The translations under genes and the position numbers were made by a program. From the NCBI GenBank assembly GCA_947476195.1, contig CANJPT010000027.1:1-43090 (forward strand): a stretch of 43,090 nucleotides of DNA. The letters run 5' to 3'. This document shows positions 34,520 through 43,090 of the stretch, one piece after another (the first letter of the stretch is position 1; every line of letters starts with the position of its first letter). Origin of the DNA: Lewinellaceae bacterium (GTDB lineage: Bacteria; Bacteroidota; Bacteroidia; Chitinophagales; Saprospiraceae). Under the pieces are notes generated by a model. That model did no database searches, was not told where the DNA came from, and saw nothing but the letters and a program-made list of their open reading frames with translations.

Positions 34520-37500
34520 CTACCGAAAAATCTCAATAAACCCATTCAAACCTTTGTCTTGCGGCGTAGCTTTAAAGATAAAGAAATAAGTAGCATCCGG
34601 CAGTCCTTTTCCGGCCTCTCCAAAAAGCTCTCCTCTCCAGGCTTTGTCGGGATCATTGCTGTAAGGCATGGCCTCATATACTTTATCGCCCCATTGATTG
34701 TAAATGACCAGATGGTTTTGTGGATAAGGGTCGATATCCAGACATGGGATCATCAGGTAATCGTTTAAATCATCACCATTGGGCGTAATGATGTTAGGTA
34801 CAATGCTACAAATCCGTTCCCGAACCGAAATGGCCACGATACCCTCGTCGCAAAGCTCCGGGCAGGCTTTTGAACAGAGCTTATAAATAAAATAAACGAC
34901 CGTATTTTCATTGCCGGCCTGAAAAGAATACAGGCCATTCCCATGGTCGATCAAACCTGGTGGTGGGTTGATCACGGTCATTTCGTAATCATCCAGCTCA
35001 TATTTATCATTGAGCAACATATTAAAGTCAACTAAAACTTCATTCGTAGCTACTTCATATTTCAAGTCATCCACAGCATTCGGCGTCACACCCATTCGAA
35101 CCCGGGCTGAATCAAGGGGCGTAATACAACCATTGACATCTGCCACTACGGTGTAATAGCCGGTTAAGGCGACATCCAAGTCAAATATGACGATATTGTT
35201 ATTGTCCAGATAAGGCGGGTTCGGGCCGGTCCACAGGTAATGAGCACCCGTAATTGGCGTGGCCGACAAGGTAATTTCATCGCCTTTGCAACCGATCGCA
35301 TCACTCACCTGAGGGTTTAGGGGCAGTAAGGGTAAAACTTCTATCTGAACAGAACACAGTGCTGTGTTGCCGGCATCGTCCGTGGCCTGGAACGTCACGG
35401 TATGCTGACCCAAGGCAAATACACTAGCAGATATCTGCCCACTCACTTGCGTCACCACAGGCTGGAAGCAGTTGTCTGTTGCCTCTGGAAATTGGAATCG
35501 CAACTCTACCCCATTACAGGAGTCGACTGTGTTGGTTGAGAAGATAAAATTGGAGGGGTCATACAACAGCAGCCCACCAACATTAACTTTGATCGTTGAC
35601 ACCGGGCAGCTGAACTGTGGTGGAGTCGATTCCGTCACTAAGATCGCAAATGAGTTGCTGACCTCATGATTTAAGGTATCCTTCAGCGTATAAATGACTT
35701 GTGTCACCCCAATAGGAAAAGTATCACCCGGTGCATAGTTTGAGGTTAAGGTATATGGACCACATAAGCCCGTTGGCGTAGGCGGAGTCCAGGATGCCAC
35801 CGCAAAACATCCATTAAAGGATTGGTCAATCGGTTGATCAGTCAATCCTATTAACGGGCCGACCACCTCCACCACAAAAGTGCAGGTATCCTGGTTGCCA
35901 CTTGGATCCACCACAAATACATTAACTGTAGTAAATCCAGCATGAAACAGGCTGCCAGAAGCCGGAATTGAAAATACCGTTGGGTTTGGATCACAGTTGT
36001 CGGTTGCCAACGGTTGAACCCAGCTTACTGGAAAGTCGCAGACTTTGGCCTCTACAACGATGTCGTCCGGGCATCCACTAAATTGGGGTGGAACCAGGTC
36101 AACCACAGTAACGGTAAACGAACAAGTCGCGGTGTTAGCCCAAGTATCTGTGGCGGTATATATCACCACAGTACTTGTCTCTGGAAATACGGAGCCAGAT
36201 GGAGTACTTACCGTTATGCTGGTAGAATTGGAACAGTTATCAGTGGCGGTAGGAGCGGTCCAATTGACCACCGCAGTACAAATAGTCGTTGTAGTAGTAA
36301 TGTCTGTTGGGCAATCGATCAACACCGGTGGCACATCCTCCCGAACGGTCACTGTAAAACTACACTGGGTACTGTTTCCAGAAGTGTCTATCGCGGTATA
36401 GGTAACTAGATAGATTCCTGTTGTAAGTACAGAACCAGAGGCTAAGGTGGCTGTTGGAACAATGGGTAATTGACCGCATGGATCAGTTACCGTTGGCTCC
36501 GCCCAATTGACCATAGCCTCGCAACTGCTGGAATCGGTTGTAACGGTCAGGTTAACCGGACAATCTACCAGCACTGGACTAGTCTTATCAAGCACAAGGA
36601 TCTTAAAAGTACAGCTAGACTCATTGCCCGTTGGATCACTCACGTACATGGTGACTAGGGTAGTACCCACCGGAAAAGCCTGTCCGGAGATAAAATCAGA
36701 TGTGGTTGTCAAGGTAGCACTGCAGTTGTCAGACGTAACGGGTGTGCCAAAGGGGACGTTTGCCGTGCAGGTTGCTGTATTTGCGTTCGTCGTGATATTG
36801 GCGGGACACTGGATCGTTGGTGATATGGTGTCTTGTACCGTTAGGATCTGAAAAGCTGTAGAGATGTTATTGCATTGGTCGGTAGCCGTCCACTTCCGTT
36901 GTAAAATGTAACTGTCTGGGCTGTTACTGTTCATGACGGTTTCGCCAACATAAACGATGCTTGGATCTGGACTGCAGTTATCCGTAGCAATGGGTGTTTC
37001 GGGCAATGGAACAGCATCGCAATTCACCGTAATTCCGGAAGGGACAAAGGTGAATACCGGATTGGTTAGGTCTTGTACTGTAATAATCTGGAATGCCGTA
37101 TTGATATTTCCACAATCGTCCTCAGCAGACCAGGTTCGTTTGAGGATGTAATTATTAGGACAGTTGCCGTCCGTGCGTGTTTCACCGGCATAGGTGATGG
37201 TCACATTCGCATCACAATTGTCTGTAGCGCTTGGTGTGTCTACCTGAGGTACCGATTCACAACTTACCGTAATATTAGCTGGGACCGTAGTGAACAGCGG
37301 TGCTGTGATGTCCTGAACGGTAATTACCTGGGTAGCTTTCGACGTGTTGCCACAATTATCGGTAGCAATCCATTCTCTGCGCAGCAAATAACTATGAGTA
37401 CAATTGCCATCGATCTGGACTTGACCGGAATATACGATGTTCACAAACGCAGCACAATTGTCGCTTGCAACCGGGAATGCTACCATTGGGATAGCATCAC

Positions 37501-40500
37501 AGTTCACCGTGACATCGGAAGGCACAAAGGTAAAGTTAGGCGGAGTAAGGTCCTGAACCGTGATGATCTGTTCGGCCGAGGAAACATTTCCACAACTATC
37601 CCTAGCAGTCCAACTGCGTATTAGGGTATATGAATCCGGGCAGGCTCCATTGGTCCGAACTTCTCCATCATAAGTGATGGTAGTATTTGCAGCACAATTA
37701 TCAACAGCGACAGGAATTTCAACGGGTGGGATAAATTCACAAGTAGTAGTTAATGCAGCAGGAATGGACGTAAATGCCGGTGGAGTAGTATCCTCTACCT
37801 GTAAGATCTGTACCGCAGTGGCTGTATTGCCACAATCATCGAAAATCGTCCATTTTCGGGATAAGCTATAGCTATTGGGGCAGTTGCCATTGGTTCGGGT
37901 CGCGCCATTGTAGGTGATGGTCAGGTTTGGGTCGCAGTTGTCTGTAGCATTAGGTGTGCCAACTGGCGGAATCTCTGAGCAACTTACCGTGACATTAGCA
38001 GGCACAACGGTCACTACTGGACTTGTAATATCCTGTACCGTGATCACCTGGGAGGTAATGGCGTTATTGCTGCATTCATCCTGAGCGGACCAAACACGAG
38101 TCAGGGTATAATTACCTGAGCATGCGCCATCGATCCGTGTTTGTCCCAGATAGGCAATGGTTACGTTGGCAGAACAATTGTCGATTGCTATAGGAGTTCC
38201 TACCGCCGGGATAGCATCACAGCTCACCGTTATAGGCGCAGGCACCGTTGAAAAAACCGGTGCTGTTATATCTCTAACGGTGATAGTCTGAGTGGTCAGT
38301 GTTGTATTCCCACAATTGTCTGTTGCAATCCAGGTTCTTTGGAGGTTGTAGTTATTTGGACAATTATCGTCTATGCGCAGTTCTCCAATGTATTGGATGC
38401 TTACTGCGGCATCACAGTTGTCAATCGCAATGGGTGTTCCAACAGGAGGAATCGCCTCGCAATTCACGGTTACCTGTCCTGGCGTAAAGGAGAATGTAGG
38501 GGCTGTAAGATCTTGTACCGTAATGATTTGTAAGGCTGTAGCAGTATTGCCACAGCTATCCAATGCTGTCCATGTGCGCTGTAACGTATAAGAATTGGGG
38601 CAAAGTCCATCAATTCTGGTTGCTCCATTGTAGGTTATATTGACACTAGCCGCGCAATTATCCGTTGCCGTTGGAGAACCCACAGACGGAATATCCTCAC
38701 AAGTTACCGTAACGGCATCTGGTACTGACGTAAACGTGGGTGGCGTAACATCTTGTACCTTAATTATTTGAACGGCCGTGCTTGTGTTTCCACAATCATC
38801 AGAAATCGTCCAATTGCGTTTAATGGTGTAACTATTTGCACAGGTACCATCGATGCGTGTAGACCCGTCATAGGTGATGGTTGGGATTGCATCACAGTTA
38901 TCTATTGCAGTAGGTGTTCCTACGGCAGGAATATCATCACAACTTACCAAAATATCTGCAGGAACGGATATCACCACGGGTGCCGTAATATCTTGAACGG
39001 TAATGCTTTGGGTTGCCGTGGCAGTGTTGCCACAGGCGTCTTGTGCTGACCAGGTCCGGATAATTTGATAATTACCAAGACAGCCACCAGCTCCGGGAAT
39101 AAACTCACCCAGATAAGTTATATTAACGTTTTGTGCGCAATTATCAGAGGCAAGGGGTGTTCCAACGACTGGCAAGGCATCGCAACTGGCTGTGGCCGCA
39201 TCGGGTAATAAGGTAAAGAATGGAGGCGTAATATCCTGAACAGTAATGACCTGTTTGGCAATGGAAATATTGCCGCAGTGATCCGTAGCTGTCCATTTGC
39301 GGTTCAAAATATATGACTCCGGGCAGCTGCCATTTACTCGGGTTTCTCCGTCGTAAATGATTACGACCGATACATCACAATTATCAATAGCAGAAGGTAT
39401 TCCAACTGAAGGAATAGCATCACAACTTATGGTTACTGGTTCAGGCACATAAGTGTATACAGGTGGGGTTAGATCCTGAACGGTAATAACCTGTTCGGCC
39501 GTAGCAATATTGCCACATTGGTCACCTGCTGACCAATGACGCAGGAGAAGATAGGTGTTTAGACAGCTGCCGTCCTGGCGTATTTCGCCAATATAGTTGA
39601 TGGTGACCGTTGGGTCACAGTTATCAGAAGCTATCGGTGTTCCCACACTGGGTATACTCTCGCAGGATACCGAAATATCTGGTGGGACAAAAGTATAAAC
39701 AGGCTTAACCAGATCTTGCACGGTGATCGTCTGCGCAACTGTTTGGGTATTTCCACAATTATCCAAAGCCGTCCATTGTCGTTCCAACGTGTACGTAAAT
39801 GGACAGGGTCCATCGGTTCTGGTTTCTCCATTATAGGTAATGGTGACGCTTACGGCACAATTGTCAATGGCTTCAGGGCTTCCAATAGCGGGTATGGATT
39901 CACAGGATACCGTTGTATTTCCAGGAACGGACGTGAAAGTAGGTGCTGTAATATCCCGTACCGTGATCAATTGGTTAGCAGTAACGGTATTTCCACAATT
40001 GTCTTCTGCTTTCCAGGTCCGGGTCAACGTATAGGTATCCAGGCAGTAGCCATTAGTTGGGGTCTCTCCCAGATAGGTAATAGAAACGGATGCGGCGCAA
40101 TTATCAGAAGCGACCGGAATACCCAAGATCGGGATAGATTCGCAGGATACCGTTAGGTCATTAGGGAATGAAGTAAATGTTGGGTTCGTGATATCATGAA
40201 CCATAATCACTTGTTCTGCTGTAACGGTGTTTCCACAGTTGTCCGTTGCTTCCCATGTTCGGGTCAACGTATAAGAATCTGTGCAGGATCCATCCGTACG
40301 GGTTTGACCCAGATAAGTAATTGTGACAAAGGCATCACAATTGTCGGTTGCTGTGGCAGTACCAACGGCGGGAATTGATTGGCAATCCACCGTAACATTG
40401 GCTGGTACAGAGGAGAAAACGGGGATGATTATATCTTGGACACTAATTACCTGCGCAGCAGTCTTTGTATTGCCACAATCGTCTTGCGCTTCCCAGGTTC

Positions 40501-42217
40501 GGGTCAAAGTATAAGTATCAGGACAAGTACCATTTGTTCGGGTTTCACCAAGATAGACTACTAAAACATTTGCGGTGCAGTTATCCACGGCAGAAGCAGA
40601 GCCGACTACCGGAATTGACTGGCAATTCACGGTGGTATTACTCGGAACTTGTATAAACATGGGAGATTCGGTATCGGCCACTTCTATTAATTGTGTGACA
40701 TTAATACCATTTCCGGAGGCATCTGTTACGCGATATCTTCTTGATACAATAAGTGGATCTCCAGGGCACGAATTTCCACCAAGAATACTCTGACTTGTAA
40801 AAGTAACCGCTGGAGGCCCACAATTGTCGGCTTCATTGATTACCACTGCTGGATCGGGTGCCGGAAGATTGCTGTAGCATTGAATTCCAGTCAGGGTTGC
40901 AGGGTTTGAAGCTGTAGGGAACTGATCATCTACTATCGCAACCGTAAAAAAACAGGAAACGACATTAAAGCCATCGCTAACCTGGTACTCTACATTGTTC
41001 AATCCTACCTGGAACGGAAAAACGTTCGATAACTGGCCAGTTCCACTTGCTACACCTGCACCCATAATTTTATAGGAGAGTTGAGCTGAAGGACAGTTAT
41101 CTGTAAATGTAGCATCAATATCAGGTACTGTATTGGTACAGCGGTTGAGGAATGCAACGCCATTGGTGCTGGCCGGGCATGACAGCGTAGGCGGTGTATT
41201 GTCAAATGTTGTAACTGTAGCCGTTTTCGATTCTGTGCAGTCAATCGCATCCGTAACCGTTACGGTATAGATTCCTGCAACAAGGTCATTGATGTCTTCG
41301 GTAGTCTTTCCGTTAGACCACAGGTATTTATAGGGAGCGGTACCACCATTAGTGGTCAGGTTAATTACACCAACGGCAGAACTAGCGCAAGGTACAGGCG
41401 TAATGGTGGTAGCCAGGTTAATTTTCGAATTGATCGTAACGGTTGCAGAAGAGTAACAGGTCAGCACATATGGATCAACAGGCCCAACTGGATCAAATAA
41501 AGCTCTTAAATCGATACTGTAGGTGGTCTTTGCGAATTGAGCTACCGTGTACGGACCACTACCAGACCCAATGTTTGGCGACCAAATATATTCATAACTA
41601 AGAATACCGCTACCAATTACAGAAAGTGTAACAGAATCACCAGCCTGACACAAAGTCCGATCAAAAGGATTCCCGGAATGATCCACTACGGTTAAGGCCG
41701 TTTCGCAGCAGATCCCTGTACCGTCAAAACACCCGGCAAGATTGATATCGGAAAAAGTATGAGGCGCACCTATCCCACTGCAACTGGCCAGCTTATCGGT
41801 ATCAAAATAGATGGTTTTTAAGTTATTACATCCCAGATCATTTGTTAATCCGGGAGAAATGCGGCCACCATTAAACAATAAAATTCGAGCATTAATACCC
41901 AAGGTAAAGCGAACATTGGAAGACCACACCAGAACACCGCCGTCCACGACCAGTTTACCATCAAACGGAATACCATTAATAAATGGGTAATAGGGTACGT
42001 CAATCAAAAAGGTGTCTTTAATGATAATTATGTCCGTACCCATGGGGCAAAGTTTCCCTATCGGGTCGTTCGAGGCAATGATTTTAGAATTAAAAGTGTA
42101 GGTTGTCGCATTGCTGACAGAATTAAGCAAAGTGACAAAAGCAAAAGCAAGGAAGAAAAAGCGAAAAGCCTTGATGTTGGGGTCCGATTGGCTGAAGATT
42201 TTTTCAAATGGAAACAT
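34520..42217 (-). CDS. Giant secreted repeat protein with type B T9SS C-terminal domain
   Basis: 2565 aa from ATG 42217, preceded by AGGA 11 bases upstream; a TTG at 42271 is less likely. Signal peptide: hydrophobic FFFLAFAFVTLL, cleavage near NSVSNA, residue 37. About 274-336 is a SprB-type repeat (TTNGGTAPYKYLWSNGKT). About 337-517 holds HYR-like modules. About 518-1796 is a tandem array of 16 units of 80 residues (one has 81), each with VxC, DNC, GxC and CGN cysteines. About 1797-2300 has further HYR/Ig-like modules. The last 95 residues are the gliding-motility-associated (CHU_C, type B) domain (IVPNIITPNGDDLNDYLMIP, LVIYNQWGDKVYEA). Probably a surface-exposed or released adhesin exported by T9SS. 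Confidence 0.93.
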   Translation of the reverse strand: MFPFEKIFSQSDPNIKAFRFFFLAFAFVTLLNSVSNATTYTFNSKIIASNDPIGKLCPMGTDIIIIKDTFLIDVPYYPFINGIPFDGKLVVDGGVLVWSSNVRFTLGINARILLFNGGRISPGLTNDLGCNNLKTIYFDTDKLASCSGIGAPHTFSDINLAGCFDGTGICCETALTVVDHSGNPFDRTLCQAGDSVTLSVIGSGILSYEYIWSPNIGSGSGPYTVAQFAKTTYSIDLRALFDPVGPVDPYVLTCYSSATVTINSKINLATTITPVPCASSAVGVINLTTNGGTAPYKYLWSNGKTTEDINDLVAGIYTVTVTDAIDCTESKTATVTTFDNTPPTLSCPASTNGVAFLNRCTNTVPDIDATFTDNCPSAQLSYKIMGAGVASGTGQLSNVFPFQVGLNNVEYQVSDGFNVVSCFFTVAIVDDQFPTASNPATLTGIQCYSNLPAPDPAVVINEADNCGPPAVTFTSQSILGGNSCPGDPLIVSRRYRVTDASGNGINVTQLIEVADTESPMFIQVPSNTTVNCQSIPVVGSASAVDNCTANVLVVYLGETRTNGTCPDTYTLTRTWEAQDDCGNTKTAAQVISVQDIIIPVFSSVPANVTVDCQSIPAVGTATATDNCDAFVTITYLGQTRTDGSCTDSYTLTRTWEATDNCGNTVTAEQVIMVHDITNPTFTSFPNDLTVSCESIPILGIPVASDNCAASVSITYLGETPTNGYCLDTYTLTRTWKAEDNCGNTVTANQLITVRDITAPTFTSVPGNTTVSCESIPAIGSPEAIDNCAVSVTITYNGETRTDGPCPFTYTLERQWTALDNCGNTQTVAQTITVQDLVKPVYTFVPPDISVSCESIPSVGTPIASDNCDPTVTINYIGEIRQDGSCLNTYLLLRHWSAGDQCGNIATAEQVITVQDLTPPVYTYVPEPVTISCDAIPSVGIPSAIDNCDVSVVIIYDGETRVNGSCPESYILNRKWTATDHCGNISIAKQVITVQDITPPFFTLLPDAATASCDALPVVGTPLASDNCAQNVNITYLGEFIPGAGGCLGNYQIIRTWSAQDACGNTATATQSITVQDITAPVVISVPADILVSCDDIPAVGTPTAIDNCDAIPTITYDGSTRIDGTCANSYTIKRNWTISDDCGNTSTAVQIIKVQDVTPPTFTSVPDAVTVTCEDIPSVGSPTATDNCAASVNITYNGATRIDGLCPNSYTLQRTWTALDSCGNTATALQIITVQDLTAPTFSFTPGQVTVNCEAIPPVGTPIAIDNCDAAVSIQYIGELRIDDNCPNNYNLQRTWIATDNCGNTTLTTQTITVRDITAPVFSTVPAPITVSCDAIPAVGTPIAIDNCSANVTIAYLGQTRIDGACSGNYTLTRVWSAQDECSNNAITSQVITVQDITSPVVTVVPANVTVSCSEIPPVGTPNATDNCDPNLTITYNGATRTNGNCPNSYSLSRKWTIFDDCGNTATAVQILQVEDTTPPAFTSIPAALTTTCEFIPPVEIPVAVDNCAANTTITYDGEVRTNGACPDSYTLIRSWTARDSCGNVSSAEQIITVQDLTPPNFTFVPSDVTVNCDAIPMVAFPVASDNCAAFVNIVYSGQVQIDGNCTHSYLLRREWIATDNCGNTSKATQVITVQDITAPLFTTVPANITVSCESVPQVDTPSATDNCDANVTITYAGETRTDGNCPNNYILKRTWSAEDDCGNINTAFQIITVQDLTNPVFTFVPSGITVNCDAVPLPETPIATDNCSPDPSIVYVGETVMNSNSPDSYILQRKWTATDQCNNISTAFQILTVQDTISPTIQCPANITTNANTATCTANVPFGTPVTSDNCSATLTTTSDFISGQAFPVGTTLVTMYVSDPTGNESSCTFKILVLDKTSPVLVDCPVNLTVTTDSSSCEAMVNWAEPTVTDPCGQLPIVPTATLASGSVLTTGIYLVTYTAIDTSGNSTQCSFTVTVREDVPPVLIDCPTDITTTTTICTAVVNWTAPTATDNCSNSTSITVSTPSGSVFPETSTVVIYTATDTWANTATCSFTVTVVDLVPPQFSGCPDDIVVEAKVCDFPVSWVQPLATDNCDPNPTVFSIPASGSLFHAGFTTVNVFVVDPSGNQDTCTFVVEVVGPLIGLTDQPIDQSFNGCFAVASWTPPTPTGLCGPYTLTSNYAPGDTFPIGVTQVIYTLKDTLNHEVSNSFAILVTESTPPQFSCPVSTIKVNVGGLLLYDPSNFIFSTNTVDSCNGVELRFQFPEATDNCFQPVVTQVSGQISASVFALGQHTVTFQATDDAGNTALCSVQIEVLPLLPLNPQVSDAIGCKGDEITLSATPITGAHYLWTGPNPPYLDNNNIVIFDLDVALTGYYTVVADVNGCITPLDSARVRMGVTPNAVDDLKYEVATNEVLVDFNMLLNDKYELDDYEMTVINPPPGLIDHGNGLYSFQAGNENTVVYFIYKLCSKACPELCDEGIVAISVRERICSIVPNIITPNGDDLNDYLMIPCLDIDPYPQNHLVIYNQWGDKVYEAMPYSNDPDKAWRGELFGEAGKGLPDATYFFIFKATPQDKGLNGFIEIFR
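36829..40666 (-). repeat. Array of 16 coding repeats of about 240 bp
   Basis: Sixteen consecutive units encode about 80 residues each, of the pattern PxFTxVPxxxTVxCxxIPxVG ... DNC ... ITYxGxTRxxGxC ... WxAxDxCGNxxTAxQxITVQDx. Units differ clearly at both protein and DNA level, so the array is old or diversified. The last unit (nearest 36829) has Ser instead of the third Cys (NSNSPDSY), and the unit with 81 residues has an inserted Gly-rich loop (FIPGAGGC). Confidence 0.9.
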
Positions 42218-42579
42218 ACTGTCGTCCTTAATTTGTGAGAAAATATTTCGGTTGGTTTTTGCAGAATTCAAAAAGAAAACCGATAGGGAGGACGAAACCG
42301 AGCCGATTAGTAACCTAACATTAAGTTAATGCCCGAGAGATAAATAAAGTGGATTAAAAAGAAAGTACCGTCAGATGAAATGTACAATTTAAATAACATA
42401 ACATGTACGTATCAAAACCTATTCTTTCCAAGAAGAAAAGATGCTGCAAAAATTACGCCAAGTTGGGTTCCTGGCAGGAGTTAAAATTTGATTAAAGCCC
42501 AATGGAAGCGTTTTTTCTGAGTGATGGTCTACGACAGCCTATGTCCAGGATTCAGAATGTGAAGCGGTTAAAACACAAA
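42218..42579. other. Upstream region of the giant gene
   Basis: 362 bases between the giant gene start and the rRNA terminator. AT-rich. I find no exact TAnnTTTG on the minus strand; near matches with a 3-base gap (TAGGTTTTG, about 42415; TAATTTTTG, about 42450) are possible -7 elements. No gene seen. Confidence 0.35.
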
Positions 42580-42606
42580 CGCCCCATTGTCAAAGACAAT
42601 GAGGCG
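42580..42606 (-). terminator. Terminator of the right rRNA operon
   Basis: A 12-bp stem with one mismatch (42580-42591 with 42595-42606) and a 3-base loop, followed on the minus strand by TTTGTGTTTT. It lies 15 bases after the 5S gene. Confidence 0.65.
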
Positions 42607-42620
42607 AAGTGGTAATTTGA

Positions 42621-42735
42621 GTTGGCACCGACCTACTCTCCCGGGACATCTGACCCAGTACCATCGGCGCTGACGGGCTTGACTGCTCTGTTCGGAATGG
42701 GAAGAGGTAGAACCCCATCGCCAAAGGCACCAACG
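42621..42735 (-). rRNA. rrf: 5S rRNA
   Basis: The minus strand contains the conserved 5S core (CGATGGGGTTCTACCTCTTC, then CCATTCCGAACAGAG, then GATGGTACTGGGTC) flanked by closing-helix arms GTTGGTGCC and GGTGCCAAC. Length about 114 nt. Ends are placed from the helix and may be off by a base or two. Confidence 0.92.
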
Positions 42736-42742
42736 TTTTTTT

Positions 42743-42772
42743 TATTCGCCATAGCCTAAACAAAGGCGAATA
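42743..42772. other. Hairpin in the 23S-5S spacer
   Basis: TATTCGCC (42743-42750) and GGCGAATA (42765-42772) form an 8-bp stem just upstream of 5S in the operon, a likely processing signal. The rest of the spacer (to about 42937) shows nothing else. Confidence 0.45.
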
Positions 42773-42937
42773 TTCTCGACGAATGCGAGACAAATTTCTT
42801 TTGACAAAAACTGAGAAGGAACAGGGTATACTAACTAAAAGTAGTTGTTTTGAGTCAGAGTATCCGGATTGTAGCACTGAATCGGAATCCATTGACAGGA
42901 TTTCTATTCGACACTATTGAATACTTAAAAAAAAAGA

Positions 42938-43090
<153 letters not shown>

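Noticed and set aside
36014-40793. Many plus-strand ORFs of 60-183 codons opposite the giant gene (for example 36014-36409, 37073-37624, 39716-40156)
   Set aside because: They recur with the repeat period of the minus-strand gene, share its codon phase, and have low-complexity translations. They are shadows of the repeat array.

Overview
This window looks like a complete assembly contig from a Bacteroidota chromosome, most likely a Saprospiria-like lineage (the class is an inference from gene content; no phylogeny was run). Evidence for Bacteroidota: repeated TAnnTTTG -7 promoter elements, gldE, the porT-ubiE pair, the hemD-DUF4271 pair, a giant HYR-type surface protein with a type B (gliding-motility-associated) C-terminal domain, and rRNA spelling. 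The left edge stops a few bases inside the 5' end of a 16S gene (minus strand) and the right edge stops inside the 3' end of a 23S gene (minus strand). The contig therefore fills the gap between two co-oriented rRNA operons, a typical assembly break.

Layout. 1-413: 16S start, rRNA leader and promoter. 414-6150: comF, a small unknown gene, a LOG-family gene, obgE, a Uma2 nuclease-fold gene, yifB/comM, then a GxxExxY gene enclosed by mirrored CACAGATT/AATCTGTG repeat arms. 6155-11659: a two-gene oxidoreductase unit (GMC flavoprotein plus gluconate 2-dehydrogenase subunit 3-like protein), a DUF3472 protein and a DUF937 protein, separated by non-coding stretches. 11994-17801: HD hydrolase, mutY, ssb, gldE, a secreted thioredoxin-fold protein, rplS and yceI. 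17862-25256: trmB, dtd, gpmI, porT, ubiE/menG, ribBA, hemD, DUF4271. 25359-33134: tRNA-Phe, lpxK, NUDIX, two small envelope proteins, a very long VCBS/ASPIC-UnbV lipoprotein, panC. 33135-34519: gene-poor, with tRNA-Lys and several palindromes. 34520-42217: one 7.7-kb gene for a giant repetitive secreted protein. 42580-43090: 5S rRNA and the 23S end.

Most of the window is housekeeping: DNA repair and replication (mutY, ssb), translation quality and modification (dtd, trmB, rplS, obgE), cofactors (ribBA, ubiE/menG, hemD, panC), lipid A (lpxK) and glycolysis (gpmI). A thread of Type IX secretion and gliding biology runs through it: PorT, GldE and a giant cargo protein with a type B sorting domain.

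The items most worth attention are: the GxxExxY cassette, whose two flanking arms carry four 8-bp units each with identical 11/13/11 spacing in mirror orientation; the porT N-terminus, where an interspersed inverted repeat appears to encode the signal-peptide core; the RibBA protein, whose GTP cyclohydrolase II half lacks its zinc cysteines; the 16 x 80-residue array in the giant protein; and a nested palindrome next to tRNA-Lys.
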